A stretch of DNA of 64,000 bases from an uncultured Bacillota bacterium (lineage in GTDB: Bacteria > Bacillota > Clostridia > Lachnospirales > Lachnospiraceae), in the NCBI GenBank assembly GCA_905200905.1, contig CAJKMA010000006.1, positions 1 through 64,000 of the forward strand, written 5' to 3'. The notes beneath the pieces were generated by a model, which saw only the letters and a program-made list of their open reading frames with translations, was not told the origin of the DNA and made no database searches. How positions within the stretch are numbered: position 1 is the first letter of the stretch; every line of letters begins with the position of its first letter. The position numbers were made by a program, and so were the translations under genes. Shown piece after piece: positions 52,536-61,169 of this stretch.

Positions 52536-53356
52536 ACTCCGCCTCCACATCTTTCACAGGCATGAAATGCACCTGTCTCCGATTTTTTTACCATTCTTAC
52601 AGTTCTTTTAATTCCACCGCAATGAGCATCATTGTGATATGCAGTTCCATTTTGTGTTATGTAAACTCTATTATGTGCCTCGCTATGCCCAATGCAATTT
52701 ACACAAGGATGAAATCTCTCCCCCTGCTGATTCCTGCCTGTCTGTGCCTGTTCCAGCGAAACCTGAGCTACGGAAAGGTCTAAATGTGTACAGGAAGGCG
52801 AGGTATGATAAACACTTTCCCAATCGGTTATATAAACCATATCACAATCTTCACTCTTTCCATATAAAGTCCCATGAAATCCAGTCCAAGCTCTTGCCTG
52901 ACTCTCCACAACAATTCGGACAGGAAATAATCGGAACAATCCACATGGTACCTGATAAAAAAAAGTTGCTTTCAGCAAAACGATATCCCCTTTATAACCA
53001 GAACCAAGTAGTGTAATTCCGTTGACTCCTCCTTGGATGCCAGATAGCTGCTCGGATTCTAAACGTTCCCTGATTTTTCTGGCACCATATACAGCACAGA
53101 CTCCGTCTTGAACTACACCTACTGGGGAATTTTGATCCTCTGGCCCACAATAAGCATACATCCCTAGTTCTTTTGCCCCTTCGCACATTGCTGTCTGAAT
53201 CAAAGTGGAAATCCGATAAAGATCCAACATTCCTGTAATCATCACTACTGCCAGGAAGAAAAAGGGCAGAACAAACGCACATTCCACAGTAAGACTGGCC
53301 TTTTGCTGAAGAGAGTTTTCCTCCTTGTACATTCTTTCTAACTTCCTGTGTCTCAT
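52532..53356 (-). CDS. TadE-like pseudopilin with two Cys/His repeats
   Basis: 274 residues. Prepilin-type N-terminus with Ala20 before SLTVE, so Glu25 is at +5, and a helix to about residue 46. The extracellular part ends with two repeats, 174-221 and 231-270. Each has the pattern VYIT-x5-YH-x4-C followed by HxC-x2-C (His184, Cys189, Cys218, Cys221; His241, Cys246, Cys267, Cys270). Such Ada-like Cys repeats occur at the ends of some secreted or competence proteins and could bind zinc. Stop and next start overlap as ATGA. Confidence 0.78.
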   Translation of the reverse strand: MRHRKLERMYKEENSLQQKASLTVECAFVLPFFFLAVVMITGMLDLYRISTLIQTAMCEGAKELGMYAYCGPEDQNSPVGVVQDGVCAVYGARKIRERLESEQLSGIQGGVNGITLLGSGYKGDIVLLKATFFYQVPCGLFRLFPVRIVVESQARAWTGFHGTLYGKSEDCDMVYITDWESVYHTSPSCTHLDLSVAQVSLEQAQTGRNQQGERFHPCVNCIGHSEAHNRVYITQNGTAYHNDAHCGGIKRTVRMVKKSETGAFHACERCGGGV

Positions 53357-53374
53357 TTCTTTCTGCCCCTCTTT

Positions 53375-54745
53375 CTACATGTCATAAGTATACATACGCT
53401 CTGCTTGCCATGTCTTTCCCTCTGAATCTTGTATCTGAAACACAAAGGAAACAGCATCTACACAGGCATCCATGGAAAAATTTTCCTTTCCGTCTGCCTG
53501 CTGTATATTTAATTCTATGATATCCATTGCTCTCATAACCGCTTTTTCCTTGGCATGCATAGAAAATAAAATCCGCAAATAATCTTCATAGGAAAATCCA
53601 TAACTTCCACTGTCTGACTGACTGGCACTCAGATTACTCAGTTGGGTTTTCCAGGAATTGTTATCTTTTACCAGTGGGATTTTTCCACCTGAAAGCAATA
53701 TTTTTACATCTTCCAGACTTTCCACATAAGCCCAACCAGCGGCCAAGATAGCCTGAACCAAAGCCATTCCTTCTGGAATTAAGGTCAAAAAGGACAGTGC
53801 AGCAGCACAAGCTTCCAGTTCTGCTCTTCTTTGTCCATTTGTATACAAATAAGCAATATTAGACACTTCCCTTATGAGTAATAAGCGGTTTGCTACATAA
53901 GAAAGATTACTTTTATCAGAATCTTTTCCACCCAAAATATATTCCACCTCATAATCAAGCAAACCATGGGTATCACCATCTGTATAGCTGCTCATATGCT
54001 CCATAATGTATTCCTGAACCCAAAGTTTATCTAACGCTGAACTATCTTGCATTAGTTCCGGCAAGTTTCCCATACCGGTCTGCAAAACTCGATTAGAAAC
54101 TACACTTTCAGTCTCTATTTCCTTCTCAGACACCAAAGCTCCTGTTGGCAGTACCATTCCAAGAAAGCCATTATTTTTTATATTTGTAATAATATCCAAA
54201 GGATTATTACTCTCTGAGATTTCATCCATAGGCTCTGTTCCCTCTGGAATTGTCTCAGAAATCCCCCCTTCTTGTATTGCTTCCTGATTTTTCATAATAT
54301 CCGAAGCCTGTGATAACATATCTTTGACACGCTCAATACCTGCAACTCCCAAATTCCCCTTCATATAGCGAATCATTTGTTGTTCTACAGCTTTTCCTCT
54401 ATTGTCAGAAGCAAGTCGAACACCGTCCACACCACTGGCAAGAATTCTACATCTGGTAAGACCAGATGACAGCACAGGATTCATATAATGTTCTATCTGG
54501 TTCACCATCTGCCCCGTATTCAAAGTTCTCTGTCCATATCCACCATCCAAAAAAAACAGATGATATGATTCCAATAGTTTCTGGTCATATTCTGAAAAAA
54601 GTGAGTACAACCCCGTATCAATTCCATTAACCGCCTGCGCTCTTGCACAAGCTATTCTGGAGGCTTGCAGCCCTGCTGCCACCAAAGACAGCAGGACTAA
54701 CATCATGAGACTCATAGCAACCGTCATACTTCCTGTTTTTTTCAA
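53375..54745 (-). CDS. DUF5702-type TadG-like protein
   Basis: 456 residues of the DUF5702 type seen in Lachnospiraceae Tad loci. The N-terminus KKTGSMTVAMSLMMLVLLSL forms a helix like TadE/TadG, but the position equivalent to Glu5 is Ala10. The helix is followed by a long extracytoplasmic region with a hydrophobic segment near 320-345 (EACAAALSFLTLIPEGMALV). The start is TTG at 54745 with GGCGG/AAAGG upstream; an ATG six codons later is the alternative. Probably a large minor pilus component or tip protein. Confidence 0.75.
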   Translation of the reverse strand: MKKTGSMTVAMSLMMLVLLSLVAAGLQASRIACARAQAVNGIDTGLYSLFSEYDQKLLESYHLFFLDGGYGQRTLNTGQMVNQIEHYMNPVLSSGLTRCRILASGVDGVRLASDNRGKAVEQQMIRYMKGNLGVAGIERVKDMLSQASDIMKNQEAIQEGGISETIPEGTEPMDEISESNNPLDIITNIKNNGFLGMVLPTGALVSEKEIETESVVSNRVLQTGMGNLPELMQDSSALDKLWVQEYIMEHMSSYTDGDTHGLLDYEVEYILGGKDSDKSNLSYVANRLLLIREVSNIAYLYTNGQRRAELEACAAALSFLTLIPEGMALVQAILAAGWAYVESLEDVKILLSGGKIPLVKDNNSWKTQLSNLSASQSDSGSYGFSYEDYLRILFSMHAKEKAVMRAMDIIELNIQQADGKENFSMDACVDAVSFVFQIQDSEGKTWQAERMYTYDM

Positions 54746-54756
54746 CCTTTCACCGC

Positions 54757-54924
54757 CTATACACTATTACTCTGTTTGGTAATCTTCGACAAGATATTCT
54801 TTACAAGACTGGTAAGCTGTTCTTTGAAAATCAATACCAGACCAATTAACACCACCAAAATCAAAATAATCTCCACAACACCTACTGCATCTTCTTCCTG
54901 CCAAAATTCTTTCCACAATTTCAT
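54757..54924 (-). CDS. Flp1-like type IVb pilin
   Basis: A 55-residue gene. MKLWKEFWQEEDA precedes VGVVEIILILVVLIGLVLIF, a classic short Flp pilin: cleavage after Ala13 leaves Glu18 at +5, then a single long hydrophobic helix and a polar tail ending KQSNSV. GGAGG stands 7 nt before the ATG. It lies between tadC and the DUF5702 gene in the same direction. This is most likely the major pilin subunit. A competing open frame in another phase covers the same bases and is spurious. Confidence 0.85.
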   Translation of the reverse strand: MKLWKEFWQEEDAVGVVEIILILVVLIGLVLIFKEQLTSLVKNILSKITKQSNSV

Positions 54925-54957
54925 CTCTACTCCTCCTTCTATTCTCCATGTTTTTCC

Positions 54958-56181
54958 TTACATAAAATTTAAAAAAGCAGGTACCATAAGAATAATCAAT
55001 ACTACAATTAACTGCATTACCATAGGGAGCAATAGCTTAACTCCAGCTTCCTCCCCCTGTACTTTGGCATTTCGCTTTCTTTCTTCTGTAACAGAGGCTG
55101 CTTCCCGCTCCAACAATTCCAACAAATTCTCATTTCCCTTTCTCAGATTTTGAACCAGAAGCACAGAAAGCATCTTATACTGAGGAAGTCCAAAACGCCT
55201 TCCCATTCGCTCATAAGCCTCTGCCTCATACACACCTCCTTCCATTTCTTTACAAGTTTTTACCACCTCCTCATATGCAGCCCGCTCGCCTAACCGATAT
55301 TTGTCTCTATTTCTTAAATAACCGTCTGCCAATTTTTCCATTGCCTTGCGAATAGAAAAACCTGCCCTTAAAAATAACACTAATTTCTCTACGATATCTG
55401 GATAGTCTCTCTGCATTTCCTTTTTCCGTAGTTCTTCTCTTTGCTTCTCTTTTTCTCTTGCTAAAGGAAATATCCCAATACCTAAAACCAAGGACAACGC
55501 ACAAATTAGAAGTCCTGTATGTTCCTTCTCCACTTCATAATGCATATGCTCTCCCTCCAAAGTTGCCGGAAGAAGAAATTTTTTCTCCTCGCCCTTGCTT
55601 AGTTCCTCTGCCTGTATCTGAATCTTTTTAGCAAGCTCTTGTTCCTCATTTAAAGCAATGGGATATACGGTTACTGTTTTTTGCCAGACTTCTTCCTGTT
55701 CTCCAAGCGAAATACCACAAAACACCTTTACCTTTTCCCCTTGTCCATCCACTGCATCACCTATCTTCCCTTCCCAGTTTAAAACCTGGGGATTCTCTGT
55801 ACTCCAGGATAACTGTACTGGATTGTCTTTGATTTCCTCTGGAAATTCCACATGATTGTGAATCTCTCCTGTTTTCCTAGTTTCCTCCTGAAACCATTGT
55901 TCCAAATATTCCATGGCTTCCTGTAAAAATTGCTTTTTCTTCTCTTCCCCATAAGTTTCCTCCTCTACATAAATAGAAATTTCCTGTTCTTTGTTTCCTC
56001 TCTGTACTTTTAAATTCTGTTCATAGGCTCCTTCCCCATAAGGATTTCGCAGCAAATATTTTGTCTCTGTATTCTGACTTTCCTGTATAGCAACTCCAAT
56101 TCCAAACAAGTTTCCCAACAAAATCACAGCGGCTGCCATATACACCTCTTTTCCTGGTTTTTGTCCTTTTTTAAACTTCAA
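54958..56181 (-). CDS. tadC: TadC-type pilus assembly membrane protein with N-terminal ectodomain
   Basis: 407 residues. The C-terminal half is a T2SSF domain (about 245-407: RDYPDIVEKLVLFLRAGFSI, then RFGLPQYKMLSVLL, ending in membrane helices). An N-terminal helix (about 13-30) and a region of about 190 residues outside the membrane precede it. Part of that region, LSWSTENPQVLNWEGKIGD with KTVTVYPIAL, resembles degenerate bacterial Ig-like domains. The start is a TTG at 56181, inside the end of tadB, with GAGG 10 nt upstream. Confidence 0.83.
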   Translation of the reverse strand: MKFKKGQKPGKEVYMAAAVILLGNLFGIGVAIQESQNTETKYLLRNPYGEGAYEQNLKVQRGNKEQEISIYVEEETYGEEKKKQFLQEAMEYLEQWFQEETRKTGEIHNHVEFPEEIKDNPVQLSWSTENPQVLNWEGKIGDAVDGQGEKVKVFCGISLGEQEEVWQKTVTVYPIALNEEQELAKKIQIQAEELSKGEEKKFLLPATLEGEHMHYEVEKEHTGLLICALSLVLGIGIFPLAREKEKQREELRKKEMQRDYPDIVEKLVLFLRAGFSIRKAMEKLADGYLRNRDKYRLGERAAYEEVVKTCKEMEGGVYEAEAYERMGRRFGLPQYKMLSVLLVQNLRKGNENLLELLEREAASVTEERKRNAKVQGEEAGVKLLLPMVMQLIVVLIILMVPAFLNFM

Positions 56182-56929
56182 TCTCTGTCAACCTCACTCC
56201 CCAGAAGAACGCAAACAGATAGATTGCCAAACATAAAGTCATTACACAAACACCTGCTGCTGTGTCATAGAGCACATCCAGAAACCCAGGAGAAGTAAGG
56301 CGCATATACAGAATAATCCCCAGAGGAATGATGCTCATAATCCTCTGCTCCATTTTCTTCGATGCCAGTATAGTATCAATTTCTTTTTTTACCTGAATTC
56401 GTTCCTCCATAGAACCAATGCATTTTTGCAGAATTTCCTTCATATTCCCTCCCATCTTTTTAGACTGTACTAAAATATCGGAAAAATTTAAAATATCTTC
56501 CACTCTGCTTCTTATCCCAAGATCATACAGCAGCTCTTCCAATGGAATACTGTGTTTTAGCTGAATCTCCATATAGGAAAATTCCATGGTCATTTCTGCT
56601 GTTTTACCATAAATCCGTTCCAGATCCTTTCTGGTTTCCCGAACTGCATTATCTAAGGAATATCCGGCTGAAATCCCTACCTGCAAAGCGCTCAAGGCTT
56701 CTTTAAATTGATAATGGATGCGTTTCTTGCGAAGCTGAATCTGCTGTCTTCTCCTCTGTCTGATATACCAGGCTGCAATAGGCAAAATAAACAAGAATAC
56801 TGCAGAGCTTTGATAAAACAGATAGTTAATGGTGCAGCACAAGACCACAGACTCTGCTATATACTGCAACCACTGTTTCCATGACAGCTTGTAAACATTA
56901 TAATCTATCTTTTTTACTGCCTTTTTCAT
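56171..56929 (-). CDS. tadB: TadB-type pilus assembly membrane protein
   Basis: 252 residues with paired helices near residues 25-58 and a T2SSF domain (about 75-250; YQFKEALSALQVGISAGYSL and KMGGNMKEILQKC). TadB and TadC form the inner membrane platform of the pilus. Its ATG overlaps the tadA stop as ATGA and its 3' end overlaps tadC by 11 bp. Confidence 0.87.
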   Translation of the reverse strand: MKKAVKKIDYNVYKLSWKQWLQYIAESVVLCCTINYLFYQSSAVFLFILPIAAWYIRQRRRQQIQLRKKRIHYQFKEALSALQVGISAGYSLDNAVRETRKDLERIYGKTAEMTMEFSYMEIQLKHSIPLEELLYDLGIRSRVEDILNFSDILVQSKKMGGNMKEILQKCIGSMEERIQVKKEIDTILASKKMEQRIMSIIPLGIILYMRLTSPGFLDVLYDTAAGVCVMTLCLAIYLFAFFWGVRLTEIEV

Positions 56930-58122
56930 AAAGAAATCCCTGCCTTTCTTAACTTTTCCCTATGTTTTAATTCTCCTGTTTTCTCCAGTTCCTCTCTTCT
57001 TTCAAACAGTGGATTTAACAAAATTTCCCCTTCGCACATTCTATCAATCTCACAAATTTCCTGTACTTTCCTACTCTTATCTCGCATCCTTCCAAGGTGA
57101 ATAAACAAATCAAACCCTGATAAAATCTGTCTCCGGATAACAGGAATAGGAAGTTCAATTCCCATCAGAACCATGGTTTCCAGCCTACTTATCATATCTT
57201 TACAGCTATTGGCATGAATGGTAGACAAACTCCCATCATTTCCCACGTTTACAGCCTGAAGAAGTTCTGCGGCCTCCCTTGAACGCACCTCTCCAACAAT
57301 AATTCTGCTAGGACGCATTCTCAGACAGGTTTTCAACAAATCCCCTATGGTAATTTCCTGCCCCTTTTCAATGTTTGCCTGTCTGCACTCCAGCCTTACC
57401 AGATTCGGCAGTCCCTGAAGTTGCAGCTCTGCATTATCTTCAATAGTAATCACACGCTCATCTTCTGGAATATACTGAGACAATGCATTCAGAAATGTTG
57501 TTTTCCCTGCACCTGTTCCTCCTCCAATTAAAATGGTGTATCCAGCTTGAATCATTACGCGCAAAAAATCTGCGGCCTCCTTAGAAAGACTTCCCATTTC
57601 TAATAGACTTTCCATAGTAATCGGCTCTCTTGGAAATCTACGAATGGTCAGAACTGGACCATCTAAGGCAACTGGGGCAATAACAGCATTAATGCGTTCC
57701 CCATTTTTCAACCTTGCATCCACAATAGGCTGCAAAGTATTAATCACTCGGTTACACCGAGATGCCATTTGCTGTATGACATCATCCAGTTTCTCTGGCG
57801 AAGAAAAGCTCTTTTCCCATGGTGAAATTTTTCCATTGCGCTCAATAAAAATCCTATCCCAGCGATTCACCATAATCTCGGTAATACTCTCATCTTCCAA
57901 AAGTTCTTCCAGAACATCCATTTTCCTGACAGACTGAAACAATTCCCTGCGGAGCTGTTCTCTCCTGGATATGGGAAGATAAGCACTCCTACAATAATCT
58001 TCCATCAAAACATCAATTTGTTCCAAAACCCCCTCATCTGTTTCCTCCCAGGTATCTTCCAACTGCTCCACCAAACGCTTCCTCAAACTCAAAAAATCTT
58101 CCCGTTCCTTTCTATCATCCAT
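56926..58122 (-). CDS. tadA: TadA/CpaF pilus ATPase
   Basis: Hexameric cytosolic ATPase of the VirB11/CpaF family driving pilus assembly (and perhaps retraction). The 398 residues have an N-terminal domain with ITEIMVNRWDRIFIERNGKI (about 80-99), Walker A GGGTGAGKTT (200-209), the Asp box, Walker B region RPSRIIVGEVRSREAAELLQ and the His box DGSLSTIHANS. Full length. Start and end overlap its neighbours by 8 and 4 bp, showing translational coupling. Confidence 0.95.
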   Translation of the reverse strand: MDDRKEREDFLSLRKRLVEQLEDTWEETDEGVLEQIDVLMEDYCRSAYLPISRREQLRRELFQSVRKMDVLEELLEDESITEIMVNRWDRIFIERNGKISPWEKSFSSPEKLDDVIQQMASRCNRVINTLQPIVDARLKNGERINAVIAPVALDGPVLTIRRFPREPITMESLLEMGSLSKEAADFLRVMIQAGYTILIGGGTGAGKTTFLNALSQYIPEDERVITIEDNAELQLQGLPNLVRLECRQANIEKGQEITIGDLLKTCLRMRPSRIIVGEVRSREAAELLQAVNVGNDGSLSTIHANSCKDMISRLETMVLMGIELPIPVIRRQILSGFDLFIHLGRMRDKSRKVQEICEIDRMCEGEILLNPLFERREELEKTGELKHREKLRKAGISL

Positions 58123-59110
58123 TCCTCTCCAACATCCTCCTTATAAAACCTCCCCATTTTCCCCAGGCCAAAGTATTTATAAATTCTGTATCTGACAGAT
58201 TTACACCGCAAGCAGGCAATCTAATTTCTTTTATTCGTTCCTGTTCTATTCTTCCCCACTGTTTTACAAGTTTCCGAAATTGCTCTAATTTACATCTAGC
58301 TATCACATCATCCTGAACAGGCACATACACAGTCCTACATATAGCAAGCATCTGAAATATTTGTGCAACACTATCACCCAAATCTAAAATTACCCTTTCG
58401 TAATGTCTTCCCTGGCGAATAAAGTCAAAGAGTTTTAACCAGTCCTGATTCCCAATAGCATGAATATCTTCAGGAGAAACTACCGGAGGAATAAAATCCA
58501 TCTTTCCAATAGATTTTATAAATCCTTGGAGTTCTTCATAAACAAGATTTTCCCTGCACCTAAGGATGTAAAAAAGATCTGTAAGATTTTTTTCATTGTC
58601 TAAATCAAATAGATTTTCAAATCCTGAATAGGACTCCATATTAAGGTAAAGCACAGACTTTTCCTCTCCCAAAATTTGTCCTATCGTAAGTGCTAACAAG
58701 GTTTTTGCGCTTCTGCCCACAGGAGAATACACTCCAATAAACTCTATATCCTGTTTTGCTACTTCATACAGAACTGGCGCTGTATTTTCTACATAATAGG
58801 CCATAACTTCTTGTATCACTGACTCTGCAGACTGATATTTGTAGATACTTTTATGTCCCTCTTCCTGTTCCCTGTTCTCAGTCAGCAGAATCATATTCTC
58901 AGTCCCCAGCTCTTTAATCTGTTCATTCACATTGGCTTCTGCAATTAATAAAATCTCTGGTGGATTTTTCCCTGCATAAGTGCGAAGCTTTTCCACATCT
59001 GTAAAAGCCTCTGCCTGAAAAGGCAGCTTTTTTCTACTGTTTAAATACTCTGCAAAATTGCAGGCATATTCTCCCTCTGTATCACACACAGCAATTACAT
59101 TTTTCTTCAA
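58115..59110 (-). CDS. tadZ: TadZ/CpaE-like localisation protein
   Basis: 331 residues. An N-terminal receiver-like domain (about 1-105; VIAVCDTEGEYACNFAEYLN) is joined to a MinD/ParA-like ATPase domain beginning FIGVYSPVGRSAKTLLALTI. The deviant Walker A has Ser and Arg (PVGRSAKT). Such proteins place the pilus machine in the cell. Start TTG at 59110 overlaps the preceding stop as TTGA and follows GGAGG. Confidence 0.8.
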   Translation of the reverse strand: MKKNVIAVCDTEGEYACNFAEYLNSRKKLPFQAEAFTDVEKLRTYAGKNPPEILLIAEANVNEQIKELGTENMILLTENREQEEGHKSIYKYQSAESVIQEVMAYYVENTAPVLYEVAKQDIEFIGVYSPVGRSAKTLLALTIGQILGEEKSVLYLNMESYSGFENLFDLDNEKNLTDLFYILRCRENLVYEELQGFIKSIGKMDFIPPVVSPEDIHAIGNQDWLKLFDFIRQGRHYERVILDLGDSVAQIFQMLAICRTVYVPVQDDVIARCKLEQFRKLVKQWGRIEQERIKEIRLPACGVNLSDTEFINTLAWGKWGGFIRRMLERNG

Positions 59111-59616
59111 TAAAAACCTCCCGCATACAACATGACACTCAGAAAAACAGGCACCGTAAAATGAAAATTTTCAGCTCTCTTCCCCTTTTTCATATAGGGC
59201 CTTTGCTTTCCTGTTTTTACATATTCACAAACATAATGAAAAAAATAGAATCCTCTTTCCTTTAGATTTCCACAAGAAATAAGAAATGCCACAGATAAAA
59301 TAGCTCCAAGAAAAAAGGAGCAGACTATAAGTTTTAAAATTGCTGTCCAGCCAAGAATTCCGCCAAGTACACAAAACAGCTTAATGTCACCAGCACCTAA
59401 CATCCGAAATGCAAATAACGGCAGCAATAGAAAAAATGGAAAAATAATCCCAAACACATAAACTACTACCCCGGAAAGCCTTCCTACCTGTATCTGATAA
59501 GAAAGTCCTAATGCAAGCCCAATACAAATAAAGCTATTCACTACTTTTTCCATTAAAAAATCCATACAAACAGCAGTTCCTGAAACAGCCAGAACCAGCC
59601 ATAGCCCTACAGACAA
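59107..59616 (-). CDS. A24 prepilin peptidase, first copy (TadV/CpaA type)
   Basis: 169-residue membrane aspartic protease that opens the Tad operon. Catalytic Asp19 (VCMDFLMEKVVN) and Asp77 in GAGDIKLF, the GxGD motif. Hydrophobic helices fit the short TadV form without the methyltransferase domain. The start is a TTG at 59616 after AGAGGTGG; no ATG in a good position exists upstream. The promoter is at 59708-59736. Confidence 0.9.
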   Translation of the reverse strand: MSVGLWLVLAVSGTAVCMDFLMEKVVNSFICIGLALGLSYQIQVGRLSGVVVYVFGIIFPFFLLLPLFAFRMLGAGDIKLFCVLGGILGWTAILKLIVCSFFLGAILSVAFLISCGNLKERGFYFFHYVCEYVKTGKQRPYMKKGKRAENFHFTVPVFLSVMLYAGGFY

Positions 59617-59707
59617 ACAACCACCTCTTTCTTCTCTTTTTTCTAAAAACTGGATAATGTGACCGAATGGTCTAAATGAATCATAACGAATTGTTTAAGA
59701 TGCCTTG

Positions 59708-59736
59708 ATTATACCTGTTCCCACCACCTTTGTAAA
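59708..59736 (-). promoter_or_regulatory. Promoter of the Tad pilus operon
   Basis: Minus strand TTTACA (59731-59736), 17-bp spacer, consensus TATAAT (59708-59713), with a leader of roughly 85 nt before the first gene. The leader contains a small GACC/GGTC hairpin at 59660-59671. Confidence 0.8.
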
Positions 59737-59787
59737 GGGAATTTCCATGAAAAAATGCGATTTGGGTATACTATACAAAATTACTGT

Positions 59788-59816
59788 TTGCATTACTGCT
59801 AATTTTCAGTTAAAAT
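59788..59816 (+). promoter_or_regulatory. Promoter of the SGNH hydrolase gene
   Basis: TTGCAT (59788-59793), 17-bp spacer, TAAAAT (59811-59816), 46 bp before the start codon; divergent from the Tad operon promoter. Confidence 0.6.
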
Positions 59817-59862
59817 AATTAATAGAATCGGAATACACCGTATGGATTAAGGAGTATAGATT

Positions 59863-60477
59863 ATGGGACTCATTGTATTTTTAGGCGACAGCATTACAGA
59901 CGCAGACAGAAAGAACTCTCCCAATCAATTGGGGTATGGTTATGTAAATATATTTTCTCAGAATTTAAATTGCGAAAAAGGAAACTGGCACATTATCAAT
60001 CAGGGCATAGATGGACAAATCACCCAACAGGTGGCACAATCGCTTCATTCTCATTGTATTGCCCTGCATCCAGATTATGTGAGCATTCTAGTAGGAATCA
60101 ATGATATTGGACTGATTGTATCAGCTGAAGTCTCCGAACAGGAAAAGCTCTATATGTTAGAAGACAGCATCCGCGCTTATCACGAAATGCTATTTGATCT
60201 TTCCAGAGAAAGCAATGCAAAGGTTATTACTCTGGAACCATTTATTTTCCCAAAAGGCGATACCTTTGCGGACTGGGTTCCATGGCAGAAAAAAATGTCC
60301 AAGAACATCCGCAAACTTGCTAGAAACTACGGCGCATATTTTATCCCCCTGCAGGAACCTCTCACCCAGAAAATCCAAGAGTTGGGATATGATACCATCA
60401 CCACGGACGGCATTCATCTTACCTCTGCCGGACAGAAGCTCCTAGCAGATGTTGTTCGTGAAGCCTTCTCCATCTAG
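59863..60477 (+). CDS. SGNH/GDSL hydrolase
   Basis: Esterase or deacetylase of 204 residues, probably cytosolic since no signal peptide is seen. Block I GDSITDADR (nucleophile Ser), block III GINDIG (Asn) and block V DGIHLTSAG (Asp and His) form the SGNH set; the block II Gly lies in NQGIDGQI. Similar enzymes remove acetyl groups from carbohydrates, which would suit the GH43/GH3 locus, but this is only inference. AAGGAG precedes the ATG; a strong terminator follows. Confidence 0.9.
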   Translation: MGLIVFLGDSITDADRKNSPNQLGYGYVNIFSQNLNCEKGNWHIINQGIDGQITQQVAQSLHSHCIALHPDYVSILVGINDIGLIVSAEVSEQEKLYMLEDSIRAYHEMLFDLSRESNAKVITLEPFIFPKGDTFADWVPWQKKMSKNIRKLARNYGAYFIPLQEPLTQKIQELGYDTITTDGIHLTSAGQKLLADVVREAFSI

Positions 60478-60503
60478 AATACTCTAAAAAATTTTATACT
60501 TAA

Positions 60504-60543
60504 GAATATTTATACAGTTCCAACATAGACTGTATAAATATTC
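60504..60543 (+). terminator. Terminator of the SGNH hydrolase gene
   Basis: Perfect 15-bp inverted repeat, GAATATTTATACAGT (60504-60518) with its complement (60529-60543), followed by TCTTTTTTATTT. Confidence 0.88.
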
Positions 60544-60554
60544 TCTTTTTTATT

Positions 60555-61034
60555 TCAGGCAATAATATTATGGAATTCTCCCTTCACTACTTCCGCTAAT
60601 TTCTCTGGATTCACTTTCAAAGTGATTCCAATTTTCCCCCCACTTATATAAATCTCCGAAAAATTGAGTGCACTTTCATGGATTACTGTTGGATAAAGTT
60701 TTTTCATTCCTAAAGGGCTACAACCGCCTCTTACATATCCTGTCACCTTATTAATATCCTTTACATGAATCATCTCCACAGATTTCTCACCTACTGCTTT
60801 TGCCGCTGTTTTCAAATTAATTTCTTCTGCAATAGGAATCACCAATACATAATATTCTTTACTCTTACCTTGAACAACTAAGGTTTTAAAAGACTGTTCC
60901 ACTGGCGCTCCTGTAATCTGTGCCGTGTGCAGGCCGTCAATAAATTCGTCACACTCATATTGAATTGCCTCATAGGGAACTTTATTTCTCTCTAAAATTC
61001 TCATAGCATTGGTCTTTATTTCTGTTTTTTTCAT
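60555..61034 (-). CDS. ybaK: Cys-tRNA(Pro) deacylase YbaK/EbsC
   Basis: Hydrolyses mischarged Cys-tRNA(Pro), a trans-editing factor for prolyl-tRNA synthetase. The 159 residues show TNAMRILERNKVPYEAIQYE, the conserved Lys region FKTLVVQGK, and GYVRGGCSPLGMKK, the YbaK signature. The ATG at 61034 follows GAGGTGGGAA; the longer open frame upstream is unsupported. Monocistronic. Confidence 0.93.
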   Translation of the reverse strand: MKKTEIKTNAMRILERNKVPYEAIQYECDEFIDGLHTAQITGAPVEQSFKTLVVQGKSKEYYVLVIPIAEEINLKTAAKAVGEKSVEMIHVKDINKVTGYVRGGCSPLGMKKLYPTVIHESALNFSEIYISGGKIGITLKVNPEKLAEVVKGEFHNIIA

Positions 61035-61169
61035 TTTCCCACCTCGTTTCTCTCTATCTTCTACAGAATACAAATCTACTTGCTTTTTGTCAATATATTT
61101 GACTTGGGTATATTTTCTGTGATTCCAGACAATCCTACTCCTATTATAATATTTTATAGGAGGTCTCAT

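Noticed and set aside
54767..54949. 60-codon minus-strand open frame over the Flp pilin
   Set aside because: Wrong phase; the 55-residue frame has a prepilin signature and the better ribosome site.
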